Shown in pieces: positions 1 through 7,522 of a DNA stretch of 18,727 nucleotides (the stretch's first letter is position 1; each line of letters starts with the position of its first letter). The DNA comes from DHVE2 group archaeon (GTDB lineage Archaea > Thermoplasmatota > Thermoplasmata > Thermoplasmatales > Aciduliprofundaceae), in contig JALSPD010000015.1 of assembly GCA_026986135.1 (NCBI GenBank), positions 1 through 18,727 of the forward strand. Reading direction: 5' to 3'. The notes beneath the pieces were generated by a model that saw only the letters and a list, made by a program, of their open reading frames with translations, did no database searches and was not told where the DNA came from. Made by a program: the position numbers and the translations under genes.

Positions 1-2121
1 GAATTTCCTCATTATCTCGCGTAGTTCAATGACTACATAGGTGCCCCCCTTTCCAATGAGATGCCCAACCTCCTCCCAGTGCCTGTGCTGGAGTACCCTT
101 GCAATCAAAATTCGCTCCTGCTCCTCATTCAAATGCGGAGTTTTTCTGGAGAGGAAGTACTGCGATGCAACCCTATATATTGCGTCCATGGTAACCTCGT
201 AGTTCCCCGGACCCCAAGCGTATGAGGCAATGCGTCTCCAGTCAAGATCGCTGAGTTTCACCTTTCCTCTCCTCGGAGCAGTTTTCAGTATGACCCTTGC
301 TATCTCTGGATCAAGGTTTGAATGGACATCTCCGAGGGTCAGGATGAACCTGCTGGCAAAGTTTTTCCGTATGATCCTCTCAGATGCCCTGGCCTCTTCA
401 GAGATGGATTTAAGGACAACCACAGAATATTCACCGGTTTTGCTGTTCATCTTTGGGGAGATGTGAAGGACATTGAATCCCTTTCTCAGCCAGAATCTCA
501 GAAGTTCTGGCGTGGCTCCAAATGACGAACCGATCCAATCCGCATTTTCCTTGGCTAAAAGATCAAGCATTCTTGAGCCGATTCCCATGTTCATAAAGGA
601 GGGATGCGTGGCAATCCTAACTATTCTCAGGCCAGATAATCTTGAAAAGTCTCTGTCCTTGTAATGCTTAATCACAACATCCGGCACTATATTTCCAGGG
701 GGTACCTCGCCGAAGTACATGTCCTCTGCAAATTCTTCAATTTTCCCCTCCCTGGCAAGCTGCACGGAGCAAACCACATGCCCCTTGTATTCAAGCGTTC
801 TTATCTCCTGATTTGGAGCATCGCAGAGTATGCCCAGGTCATTTGGGTTGTTTCTGTAATGTGCCAGCACAAATATGCCGTAGTACTCTCTTAGCTTTCT
901 TTCGTCCTTAAGGAGATCTTCTATCCTGTATTTTCTGTACTCAAGTTTGTCAAGCTCCACCATGTCAATATCTGCTGGCTCGGAATCCAGGAGGAGGGTA
1001 TCAAAGAGCCATCTTTCCACAGGATCGTTCTCGCCATAGCGTATGGGTGTCTTCATTTCCATTGTTATTATCCTCTTACCCGTTTTCTTTACCTCGCGCA
1101 TAAACCTTATTGCAAAGGATCTTCCAGTGCCCTCGTATCCATGCACGGTGGTTGAGTATATTACTCTCTTTGCCCTTGCCATTTCAAGGAGAAGCGGCAC
1201 GGGAATTCCTGCGGCCTCATCCACGACGAGAAGATCGTATTTTCTTGGGCTAACATTTGCTGGCTCCCTGTATTCAACCCTGAACTTCTTACCTCTTACT
1301 TCCCTTCCCCTCCGGGTGTGTTTAATGCCAAGACGGTTAAGTGTGATGGAGAGGAATCTGTAAAACTCATCAAGATTCTTCGCATCGGGAGCCGTGACTC
1401 CAATACTCCGCAATTTTCTCTCCTTAATGAGATAGGCGGTGAGAATCCCGAGAACACTGCTCTTTCCCCGGCCCCTGTCGGCTGTGAGTACCAGTATGTC
1501 GCCAGATGCAATATCACCACCTTTGAGAAGAACATCAACCTGGTCCTGGGTTATGCACAGCCCCTTCAGTTTCTCTGGAAGAGAGGAATCATCAACCTTC
1601 TTGGATTCAGGAACGCATCTCACCGTGGATTTTTTGATCCATCCCTCAGGGGTGTAAATTGAAATTCCATCGTGCTCCTGCAGTTTCCTTATAACCCAGG
1701 GTATGAAGTTATGTCTGATGTCCTCCATACTGTATGGGGGAGTGAGTATGCTCTCATGGAAAAAATTCACGCTTTTTTTCCACTCTTCAAGGGGTGGAAC
1801 AATCATTACGATGAGGCCACCACCTCGCACGATGCTCACAAGTTTTCCAAGGTCATTGGGGACGAAGGAATGGTGAAAATCCATTGCAAGGAAATCGTAG
1901 GTTGTGCCCAGGTACTTCTCCGAATTTTTCAGTTCTTCAATCTCTGCGTCAACTGTAAAATCTGGTTTCCATGTGAAGACGATTCTCCTCTCGTAATCCC
2001 CGCTATCTATTATCTTCCGGAGATTTTCAAGTCCCCATTCCCTATTGCCAGAAAGAACAACGAGATGCCTATAATTGCATCTCTTCGCATTGCGCACAAT
2101 TTCGGCTATGTGCGAGAGCAT
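1..2121 (-). CDS. tmcA: tRNA(Met)/RNA cytidine acetyltransferase TmcA (3' end cut by window)
   Basis: The product makes N4-acetylcytidine from acetyl-CoA and ATP. In bacteria the target is the wobble C34 of elongator tRNA-Met; archaeal and eukaryotic relatives (Nat10/Kre33) also acetylate rRNA. I translated 707 codons from the ATG at 2121-2119 to the window edge. They show an N-terminal domain (about 1-185), a RecA-like ATPase core with a Walker A motif DRGRGKS at 215-221 and a Walker B motif VVDEAAG at 299-305, the STTVHGYEGTGRSF segment typical of the family near 323-336, and a GNAT acetyl-CoA loop at about 498-520 (RIVRIATHPSF, then MGIGSRM). Archaeal homologues run to roughly 750-830 residues, so only the C-terminal end is missing. 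The start lies 4 nt after the aIF1 stop, so the two genes are almost certainly co-transcribed and probably translationally coupled. A TTG at 2133 is a weaker alternative start. Confidence 0.93.
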   Translation of the reverse strand, partial: MLSHIAEIVRNAKRCNYRHLVVLSGNREWGLENLRKIIDSGDYERRIVFTWKPDFTVDAEIEELKNSEKYLGTTYDFLAMDFHHSFVPNDLGKLVSIVRGGGLIVMIVPPLEEWKKSVNFFHESILTPPYSMEDIRHNFIPWVIRKLQEHDGISIYTPEGWIKKSTVRCVPESKKVDDSSLPEKLKGLCITQDQVDVLLKGGDIASGDILVLTADRGRGKSSVLGILTAYLIKERKLRSIGVTAPDAKNLDEFYRFLSITLNRLGIKHTRRGREVRGKKFRVEYREPANVSPRKYDLLVVDEAAGIPVPLLLEMARAKRVIYSTTVHGYEGTGRSFAIRFMREVKKTGKRIITMEMKTPIRYGENDPVERWLFDTLLLDSEPADIDMVELDKLEYRKYRIEDLLKDERKLREYYGIFVLAHYRNNPNDLGILCDAPNQEIRTLEYKGHVVCSVQLAREGKIEEFAEDMYFGEVPPGNIVPDVVIKHYKDRDFSRLSGLRIVRIATHPSFMNMGIGSRMLDLLAKENADWIGSSFGATPELLRFWLRKGFNVLHISPKMNSKTGEYSVVVLKSISEEARASERIIRKNFASRFILTLGDVHSNLDPEIARVILKTAPRRGKVKLSDLDWRRIASYAWGPGNYEVTMDAIYRVASQYFLSRKTPHLNEEQERILIARVLQHRHWEEVGHLIGKGGTYVVIELREIMRKF

Positions 2122-2125
2122 ACCC

Positions 2126-2422
2126 CTACTCAATGATCTCAACTATGTATCCCATATCCTCTAAAAATCTTCTCGCCTTTTCGCGCTGATCTCCCTGCAG
2201 CTCTATACGGCCATCCTTCACCGTGCCGCCCGTTGCCACTTTTCTTTTCAGTGCCTTTGCTATGTCTTTAAGATCCACATCCTTCTCATTGAACCCCTCT
2301 ATGATGGTCACCGTTTTGCCGTACCTTCTGCGATCCGTGTATATCTTTATCACTTGCTGCTCCTTGGAGATTTCCTCCCAGGCAAACAGCTCGTCCGGAA
2401 GTCCAGTTATTGCCTTTTTCAT
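2126..2422 (-). CDS. sui1: Translation initiation factor aIF1 (SUI1 family)
   Basis: This 98-residue protein is a complete SUI1-fold factor. It binds the small ribosomal subunit near the P site and monitors start-codon and initiator-tRNA pairing. The diagnostic core is present: YGKTVTIIEGF at about 34-44, the region containing KRKVATGGTVKDG at 59-71, and IELQGDQREK near 73-82, followed by the closing helix. The length is normal for archaea. A strong TATA box (2448-2455) places transcription start within a few bases of the ATG, so the mRNA is probably leaderless. Downstream, tmcA follows with a 4-nt gap. The pair links an initiation-fidelity factor with an RNA acetyltransferase that acts on tRNA-Met. 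Confidence 0.95.
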   Translation of the reverse strand: MKKAITGLPDELFAWEEISKEQQVIKIYTDRRRYGKTVTIIEGFNEKDVDLKDIAKALKRKVATGGTVKDGRIELQGDQREKARRFLEDMGYIVEIIE

Positions 2423-2447
2423 TACAGGTACGCCAATTTAAACGGCG

Positions 2448-2455
2448 TATATATA
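2448..2455 (-). promoter_or_regulatory. TATA box of the aIF1-tmcA operon
   Basis: The minus strand reads GGTATATATACG, centred about 29 nt upstream of the aIF1 ATG (2422). Transcription would begin around 2425, giving an essentially leaderless mRNA. The promoter is inferred from sequence and spacing only. Confidence 0.65.
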
Positions 2456-2497
2456 CCTTTCGTCTAAATCACCCTTGCATGAAGGCGAAAGTGAGGG

Positions 2498-2506
2498 AAA
2501 AAATTA
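2498..2506 (+). promoter_or_regulatory. Probable TATA box of xth
   Basis: The A/T-rich run AAAAATTAA is centred about 29 nt before the xth ATG and is preceded by a purine-rich stretch compatible with a BRE. It is weaker than the TATA box of the divergent aIF1 gene. Confidence 0.4.
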
Positions 2507-2530
2507 ATCACATAATGCCATGCTCGCCAC

Positions 2531-3292
2531 ATGCTCCTAATCTCATGGAATGTAAATGGAATCCGTGCCTGCCTGCGAAAGGGTTTCCTTGATTTCCTAA
2601 GGGAGTACAATCCAGATGTTCTCGCAATTCAGGAACTCAAAGCGGATATGAAGTCAATACCTCCGGAGGTGAAAAATTTTCCAGGATATTACAAGTACTT
2701 CTACCCTGCCAAGAGGAAGGGTTATGCGGGCACAGCCCTATTCACGAGAATCAAGCCAGTCAGCGTAAAATACGGGATTGGAAACGAGGAGTACGATTCT
2801 GAGGGCCGCGTTATAACTGCGGATTTTGAAAAATTCTACTTTGTGAATATCTACTTCCCCAATGCACAGCATGGATTGACTCGGCTTGATTACAAGCTGA
2901 GGTTTGATGATGACATCCACAGATACCTGAACAATCTTCGCGAGGAAAAGCCCGTGGTGGTATGTGGGGATTTCAATGTAGCCCATAAGGAAATTGATCT
3001 CGCGAATCCAAAGCAGAATGTGAAGAATGCCGGATTCACCCCGGAGGAAAGGGCATGGATGGATCGCTTCATAGAGGATGGGTGGATTGACACATTCCGC
3101 ATGTTCACAAAGGAAGGGGGCCACTACACCTGGTGGTCATACCGCTTCAACGCCAGAGCCCGCAATATTGGATGGCGTGTTGATTACTTCATAGTGAGTC
3201 CAGAACTAAGAGACAGGGTAAAGCGCTCATGGATACTGAAGGATGTGATGGGTTCTGACCATGCACCAATTGCGCTGGAGATTGACATCTAA
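2531..3292 (+). CDS. xth: Exodeoxyribonuclease III / AP endonuclease (ExoA family)
   Basis: This 253-residue enzyme of the endonuclease/exonuclease/phosphatase fold cleaves DNA 5' of abasic sites and trims 3' ends in base-excision repair. All expected catalytic positions are visible: N8 in ISWNVNG, the metal ligand E35 in LAIQELKAD, Y108 in NIYFPN, D147 and N149 in CGDFNVAH, D218 in WRVDYF, and the D243-H244 pair in GSDHAP. The TWWSYRFNARARNIGWR block is typical of the ExoA subgroup. The ATG has an A/T-rich TATA-like element (2498-2506) about 28 nt upstream, fitting a leaderless transcript. The gene is divergent from aIF1 and is followed closely by the zinc-ribbon gene. Confidence 0.95.
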   Translation: MLLISWNVNGIRACLRKGFLDFLREYNPDVLAIQELKADMKSIPPEVKNFPGYYKYFYPAKRKGYAGTALFTRIKPVSVKYGIGNEEYDSEGRVITADFEKFYFVNIYFPNAQHGLTRLDYKLRFDDDIHRYLNNLREEKPVVVCGDFNVAHKEIDLANPKQNVKNAGFTPEERAWMDRFIEDGWIDTFRMFTKEGGHYTWWSYRFNARARNIGWRVDYFIVSPELRDRVKRSWILKDVMGSDHAPIALEIDI

Positions 3293-3301
3293 TCGGGGAA
3301 A

Positions 3302-3310
3302 TTTTTTATA
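3302..3310 (+). promoter_or_regulatory. TATA box of the zinc-ribbon gene
   Basis: TTTTTTATA is centred about 26 nt upstream of the GTG at 3332. This supports a leaderless mRNA that begins at or next to a non-ATG start codon. Confidence 0.5.
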
Positions 3311-3331
3311 GATTCACCCCCCTGATATCAT

Positions 3332-3514
3332 GTGGCAAAGATTAAGATATGCCCGATGTGCGGAAGCAACCATATCCACCATGTGGCAGGCATGATAACC
3401 GGGGAAAAGTACCGCTGTGAGGATTGCGGTTACATCGGCTCGTTTATTCTTGAGATTGACGAGGAGGATTATGAGACATGGCTTAAGGAGATTAGGGGGA
3501 AGGCCAATCTTTAA
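3332..3514 (+). CDS. Small zinc-ribbon protein of unknown function
   Basis: This 60-residue protein starts with GTG, not ATG. It has a treble-clef or zinc-ribbon type metal site: C7 and C10 in CPMCGS, then C29 and C32 in YRCEDCGY. An acidic helical tail follows (EIDEEDYETWLKEIRGK). Small ribbons of this kind are common in archaea and may bind nucleic acid or protein, but nothing here identifies a partner. The reading frame is supported by the paired CxxC motifs, a TATA box at the right distance, and a short 18-nt gap to the next gene. An ATG two bases earlier (3330) is in another frame. Confidence 0.75.
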   Translation: MAKIKICPMCGSNHIHHVAGMITGEKYRCEDCGYIGSFILEIDEEDYETWLKEIRGKANL

Positions 3515-3532
3515 GAGGGTGAAATTCAATAC

Positions 3533-4816
3533 ATGCACATGGCACTGCTTCAGGTTGCACTGGATTTCATGATTCTTGAGCGCGCACTTAAGGCGGCAAA
3601 GGAGGCGTTGGAAGGAGGAGCGGATCTCCTTGAGGCAGGCACACCCCTAATTAAGAGCGCTGGCATGAAGGCGGTTCGCAAACTTGCAGAGTTTGGAAAG
3701 CCAGTGGTGGCCGATCTGAAAACCATGGATGTGGGCCGCGTGGAGGTGGAGATGGCCGCAAAAAGTGGTGCAAAGATAATCACGGTGCTAGCACTTGCGG
3801 ATGATGAGACAATTGTGGATTCTGTTGAGGCTGCAGAGAAATATGGAGCAAGGGTTATGGTTGACCTTATCAATCATCCAGATCCCGTACAGCGCGCTAA
3901 AGAAGTTGAAGGGTTGGGTACTCATTACCTCTGCGTCCATGTGGGGGTTGATCAGCAGATGCATGGTCGTAATCCTCTTGACACTCTCAGGAATGTGGTG
4001 AGTTCTGTGAATATACCCGTTGCTGCAGCAGGTGGGCTGAATGTTGAAACTGTACCGGAGGTAGTACGACTTGGAGCTGAGATTGTCATTGTGGGTGGGG
4101 CGATTATAAAGGCACCAGATATAAAAGAAGCTACCAAAAATATAAAATCCGCCATGGAAGGTGTGAATGTTGAGATCGGAGATCTTTACAGGAAGTACAG
4201 GGGTGAGGAGATTAAGAAGGCCTTTATGCTGGTATCAACACCAAATCTGAGCGATGCAATGCATCGCAAAAATGCCATAGGTAACCTTCTTAAACTTTCT
4301 GGAGGTAAGATGGTAGGACGTGCATTCACAGTTAGAACCATGGATGGTGACTGGGCCAAGCCCGTGGAAGCGATAGAGAAAGCTTCTCCTGGAGATGTTA
4401 TTGTGGTTGAGTCTCTTCCAGGCTATGCTGCTGTATGGGGCGAGCTTGCAACATGGAGTGCAAAAGTAAAGGGTATTTCAGGGATAGTGATATTCGGTGC
4501 GGTTAGAGATGCTGATGAGATAAAGAAGATTGATATCCCCGTCTATGCCAGGAGGATAGTTCCTAACGCCGGGGAGCCAAAGGGATTTGGTGAAATGCAG
4601 ATTGCACTTGATATTGATGGTGTGAAAATCAACCCCGGGGACTGGATTGTTGGAGATGAGAGTGGTATAGTAGTTATTCCAAAAGAGCGTGCTGTTGAGG
4701 TGGCAAACCGTGCATTGGATGTAATGGAACATGAAAACAGGGTTCGTGAAGAGATAAAGAGAGGATCAACTCTTTCGGTTGTGATGGAGCTTGAGGACTG
4801 GGAGGTTAACAGATAG
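3533..4816 (+). CDS. Fused 3-hexulose-6-phosphate synthase / RraA-like protein
   Basis: This 427-residue protein has two domains. Residues 1-215 are a TIM barrel of the orotidine-phosphate decarboxylase superfamily, hexulose-6-phosphate synthase branch: ALDF near 9-12, the D-x-K-x-x-D signature DLKTMD at 61-66, HVGVDQQ near 136-142, and the phosphate-binding AAGGLN and VGGAI loops. It would interconvert ribulose 5-phosphate plus formaldehyde and hexulose 6-phosphate; in archaea the reverse direction commonly supplies pentose. Residues 235-425 form an RraA / HMG-aldolase-like domain with E304-x20-R325-D326-x2-E329, the usual metal/substrate motif with Glu in place of the more common Asp. An SD-like GAGGGTGA precedes the start. 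M3 (3539) is an equally plausible start. The isomerase partner is not in this window. Confidence 0.9.
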   Translation: MHMALLQVALDFMILERALKAAKEALEGGADLLEAGTPLIKSAGMKAVRKLAEFGKPVVADLKTMDVGRVEVEMAAKSGAKIITVLALADDETIVDSVEAAEKYGARVMVDLINHPDPVQRAKEVEGLGTHYLCVHVGVDQQMHGRNPLDTLRNVVSSVNIPVAAAGGLNVETVPEVVRLGAEIVIVGGAIIKAPDIKEATKNIKSAMEGVNVEIGDLYRKYRGEEIKKAFMLVSTPNLSDAMHRKNAIGNLLKLSGGKMVGRAFTVRTMDGDWAKPVEAIEKASPGDVIVVESLPGYAAVWGELATWSAKVKGISGIVIFGAVRDADEIKKIDIPVYARRIVPNAGEPKGFGEMQIALDIDGVKINPGDWIVGDESGIVVIPKERAVEVANRALDVMEHENRVREEIKRGSTLSVVMELEDWEVNR

Positions 4817-4823
4817 GGCAGAA

Positions 4824-4834
4824 CTTATTTAATA
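4824..4834 (+). promoter_or_regulatory. TATA box of the PHP gene
   Basis: CTTATTTAATA is centred about 24-27 nt upstream of the adjacent ATG codons at 4853 and 4856. It argues that one of these, and not the GTG at 4847, is the true leaderless start. Confidence 0.5.
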
Positions 4835-4852
4835 TGTGATTACATTGTGGGG

Positions 4853-5554
4853 ATGATGAATTTCCACATACACAGCACGTGGAGTGATGGTACATACACA
4901 CCTGAAATAATTGTGAAAGAGGCCATAAAGAGGAAGATTGATAAAATTGCCATAACTGATCACTATGCAACCACAAAAACGACATCTCTGCCCCCCAAGT
5001 ATATAAAGATGTATGTGGAAGATCTCAAGGCGCTAAGAAAAAAATATGGGAAAGAGATTGATATTTATATAGGGCTTGAAATTGATTTTTCTCCCAGAAC
5101 TGACATTGACAATCTTCCCGATTTCAGCGATGTGGATTTTCTTCTTTTTGAATATGTCCAGGACGAATTCTGGGAGGGATATCCTCTCTGGATGCTTTTA
5201 AATCTAAGAAAGGAAATAGATAAGCCGTTTATTCTTGCTCACAACGAGATAAGCAGAAATTTTAAGGATAGTGATATAGTTTCACTTGTAAGAGTTCTTG
5301 AAGCGGATAACATAGGTATTGAGCTCAATACCAATTTTAACTATCGCAAGTTTGAGATCCCATACTATCGCCTTGCACCTCAATTTTTTAGGCTGATATC
5401 GGAATATAAGGTTCCTGTTTCAGTTGGCAGCGATATGCATGATGACTTAAACGATCTAGCGAATGTGGAGGATGCATTTAGTTTCATCCAGGAGATGCAT
5501 CTTGAAGATAATTTCAAACTCTTTCTTAAGGAGGTGGAGAAGTATGAAGGGTAA
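4853..5554 (+). CDS. PHP-domain metal-dependent phosphoesterase
   Basis: This protein (233 residues from the chosen ATG) belongs to the PHP family of trinuclear-metal phosphoesterases, which includes histidinol phosphatase, polymerase-associated PHP domains and small nucleotidases. Visible ligands are H5 and H7 in FHIHSTWSDG, D12, D36 and H37 in ITDHY, E76 in GLEIDF, H130 in LAHNEIS, and D194 and H196 in VGSDMHDD. The set is complete, so an active enzyme is expected. The substrate cannot be read from sequence. Start candidates are GTG 4847, ATG 4853 and ATG 4856, and the TATA spacing favours the ATGs. The 3' end overlaps the SDR gene by 11 nt, so the two form an operon. Confidence 0.85.
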   Translation: MMNFHIHSTWSDGTYTPEIIVKEAIKRKIDKIAITDHYATTKTTSLPPKYIKMYVEDLKALRKKYGKEIDIYIGLEIDFSPRTDIDNLPDFSDVDFLLFEYVQDEFWEGYPLWMLLNLRKEIDKPFILAHNEISRNFKDSDIVSLVRVLEADNIGIELNTNFNYRKFEIPYYRLAPQFFRLISEYKVPVSVGSDMHDDLNDLANVEDAFSFIQEMHLEDNFKLFLKEVEKYEG

Positions 5555-6350
5555 GGTTGCTATAGTTTGTGGTGCCAGCAAGGGTATGGGTCGGGCTATT
5601 GCGGAGGAGTTCCTTCTAAGAGGTGCAAGTGTGGCAATATGCTCCCGAAATGAGGAGAATCTCCTTGAAGCTATGAAAAGCATGAGTTTTCGTGCCGTGA
5701 ATGAACTTCAGGATAGGGACGCTGTTAACAGGATAATAGCAATACCTGCAGATGTGCGAGATTATGGCTCTCTAAAACGTGTGGTGGCAGAAACTGTAGA
5801 TTCATTTGGGAAGGTTCATATACTTGTGAATAACCATGGGGGTCCCCCTGCGGGATTCTTTGAGGAATTTACCGACGAAGAGTGGTACGATGCGATTGAT
5901 CTGGTACTGATGAGCGTGGTAAGAGCCACTCGCCTTGTTGCGCCCTATATGAAAAAAGAGGGTTGGGGGAGAATAATTAATATCACATCCATGAGCGTGA
6001 AAGAGCCAATAGATAATCTTGTTCTCTCCAACACACTCCGCCTTGCTGTGATTGGTCTTGCAAAAACCCTTTCAATTCAATGGGCCAGATATGGAATTAC
6101 TGTGAACAACATTGCCCCGGGTCCAATACATACCGAGAGAATAGAGGCTCTTACAAGATCAATCGCAGATAAAGAAGGCATAACCTTTGAGGAAGCGTTC
6201 TCAAGGTGGGTAACCAGAGTGCCTGCTGGCAGACTGGGTAAACCGGAGGAGGTTGCAAAGCTGGCGGCGTTTTTGGCAAGTGATGATGCAGGTTTCATAA
6301 ATGGAACAACAATACAGATAGATGGTGGTGCAATCAGATTTGTTCTCTGA
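5544..6350 (+). CDS. Short-chain dehydrogenase/reductase-like protein with altered catalytic motif
   Basis: This 268-residue Rossmann-fold protein is normal in length for classical SDRs. The cofactor loop GASKGMG (10-16), the ADVRD loop near 69-73, the NNHG segment (96-99) and the conserved serine S149 in NITSMS are present, as is the C-terminal NGTTIQIDGG signature. The catalytic YxxxK is not: the aligned positions read S162-N-T-L-R166. A subgroup of 3-oxoacyl-ACP-reductase-like SDRs is known to have this pattern, so the usual reductase label may mislead. I chose the ATG at 5544 because GAGGTGG lies 7-13 nt upstream and the Rossmann strand begins directly; an upstream in-frame start would only add PHP-overlapping sequence. 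Its 3' end overlaps the Kelch gene by 17 nt. Confidence 0.85.
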   Translation: MKGKVAIVCGASKGMGRAIAEEFLLRGASVAICSRNEENLLEAMKSMSFRAVNELQDRDAVNRIIAIPADVRDYGSLKRVVAETVDSFGKVHILVNNHGGPPAGFFEEFTDEEWYDAIDLVLMSVVRATRLVAPYMKKEGWGRIINITSMSVKEPIDNLVLSNTLRLAVIGLAKTLSIQWARYGITVNNIAPGPIHTERIEALTRSIADKEGITFEEAFSRWVTRVPAGRLGKPEEVAKLAAFLASDDAGFINGTTIQIDGGAIRFVL

Positions 6351-7491
6351 ATATTAATGCTGCAAGAATCACAGAAAAGAGGGCTGTGATTCTTGAATCC
6401 AACTCTGGAACCTGTACTGCGGTGTAGGTATATGAATATACTCCGGTACCATCTTTCCATGTACTTGGGGTACCCTGCCAATACCATATCTTTCCTGAGG
6501 CGTATGCCAGACGGTTTCCAACATAATAGCCGATAGGACTCGGAATATTATCCTCTCTCTGCCATGTGTCTTTATTTATGTAGTATACCGAGAAATTATA
6601 GCCTGGCGTTTCGTTGCAGCCATTACCGTCCAGGGCAAAGATTATGTTTGTGTAGTTTTGATCATAGTAACCTATCCATAGAAGTGATCCTCCATCTCCA
6701 ACCCCATCTTTTGCAGGTATGTCTGACATCACTTGCCAGCTATCGGTGGTTATATCATATCTTGCAAAACTTCTGAGGGGCTTATTCTCGTAATACTCCC
6801 CCTGAAGCGCATAAATATATTTGCCACCTGTCCATACCAGCGAAGATCCATCGTCGGTTCCGGGCCATGGTGGATAGGATAAATTTGTCCATCTGTCAGT
6901 TGTGGGGTCGTATCTTGTGAATATTCCCTGTACATCAGGTTTGTAAGAGCCAGTATAATGGGCTCTTCCCAAGAAGGCGTATATCCTGTTGTCGTATCCA
7001 GAATAAACAATTGCATCCCCCGCACCCTGAACATGAGGCGAATCAGCAAGTCTTATCCATGTATCCGTGGAGATGTTATATCTGTAAAATTCAACTCTAT
7101 TCGCCCCATCAGAGTATGAGCTGCCTGTTAGCACATAGAAATTGCCATTGTAATCGTAGGCCATTGCCACACCGTTTTTGAACGATACAGAGGGAGGAAC
7201 TGAAAGTGAATTCCAGCTATTATTTACGGGATTGTATCTAACGAAATTCGGTGTGGAGGTGGCTGTTTTTTCCTGAAGGATGTATATGTATTTTCCATCG
7301 CCTGATACGCATTCACCATATCCACCGGTGAATGTTGTATTTGTTCTGCCAACCCAGGATGTGATTTTTTGATCCGAAAACCATCCGTTATCTGATTGGC
7401 CGTTATTTTCCCCATACCATGGATGTAATAATCCTATAATGTCAATCATCACAGTCAAAAGCACGAGAGCCAGCAGGATTCGTTTTTTCAT
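6334..7491 (-). CDS. Exported Kelch-type beta-propeller protein with VPEL C-terminal anchor
   Basis: This protein has 385 residues from the ATG at 7491-7489. It begins with a basic, hydrophobic export signal (KKRILLALVLLTVMIDIIG) and then has at least five repeated units of the form F/Y-x-R-Y-x-x-x-T-D-x-W-x-x-L-x-x-x-P (examples: YRYNISTDTW, TRYDPTTDRW, ARYDITTDSW), as in Kelch propellers. Many N-x-S/T sites fit a glycosylated surface protein. The C-terminus is VPEL, a hydrophobic segment and a short tail (FREQI), very like the NosD-type protein at 12258-13682. A TTG at 7512 would lengthen the protein, but the TATA box at 7513-7522 puts the leaderless start at the ATG. The binding partner is unknown. 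Confidence 0.85.
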   Translation of the reverse strand: MKKRILLALVLLTVMIDIIGLLHPWYGENNGQSDNGWFSDQKITSWVGRTNTTFTGGYGECVSGDGKYIYILQEKTATSTPNFVRYNPVNNSWNSLSVPPSVSFKNGVAMAYDYNGNFYVLTGSSYSDGANRVEFYRYNISTDTWIRLADSPHVQGAGDAIVYSGYDNRIYAFLGRAHYTGSYKPDVQGIFTRYDPTTDRWTNLSYPPWPGTDDGSSLVWTGGKYIYALQGEYYENKPLRSFARYDITTDSWQVMSDIPAKDGVGDGGSLLWIGYYDQNYTNIIFALDGNGCNETPGYNFSVYYINKDTWQREDNIPSPIGYYVGNRLAYASGKIWYWQGTPSTWKDGTGVYSYTYTAVQVPELDSRITALFSVILAALIFREQI

Positions 7492-7512
7492 TGAGGTAGA
7501 TATGTAAGGCAA

Positions 7513-7522
7513 TTAATAAATC
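7513..7522 (-). promoter_or_regulatory. TATA box of the Kelch gene
   Basis: The minus strand reads GATTTATTAA, centred about 27 nt before the ATG at 7491. This supports that start and a leaderless mRNA. Confidence 0.5.

Noticed and set aside
1672..2136. 154-codon plus-strand open frame
   Set aside because: It is antisense to the N-terminal part of tmcA, which is clearly coding on the minus strand with no break over 707 codons.
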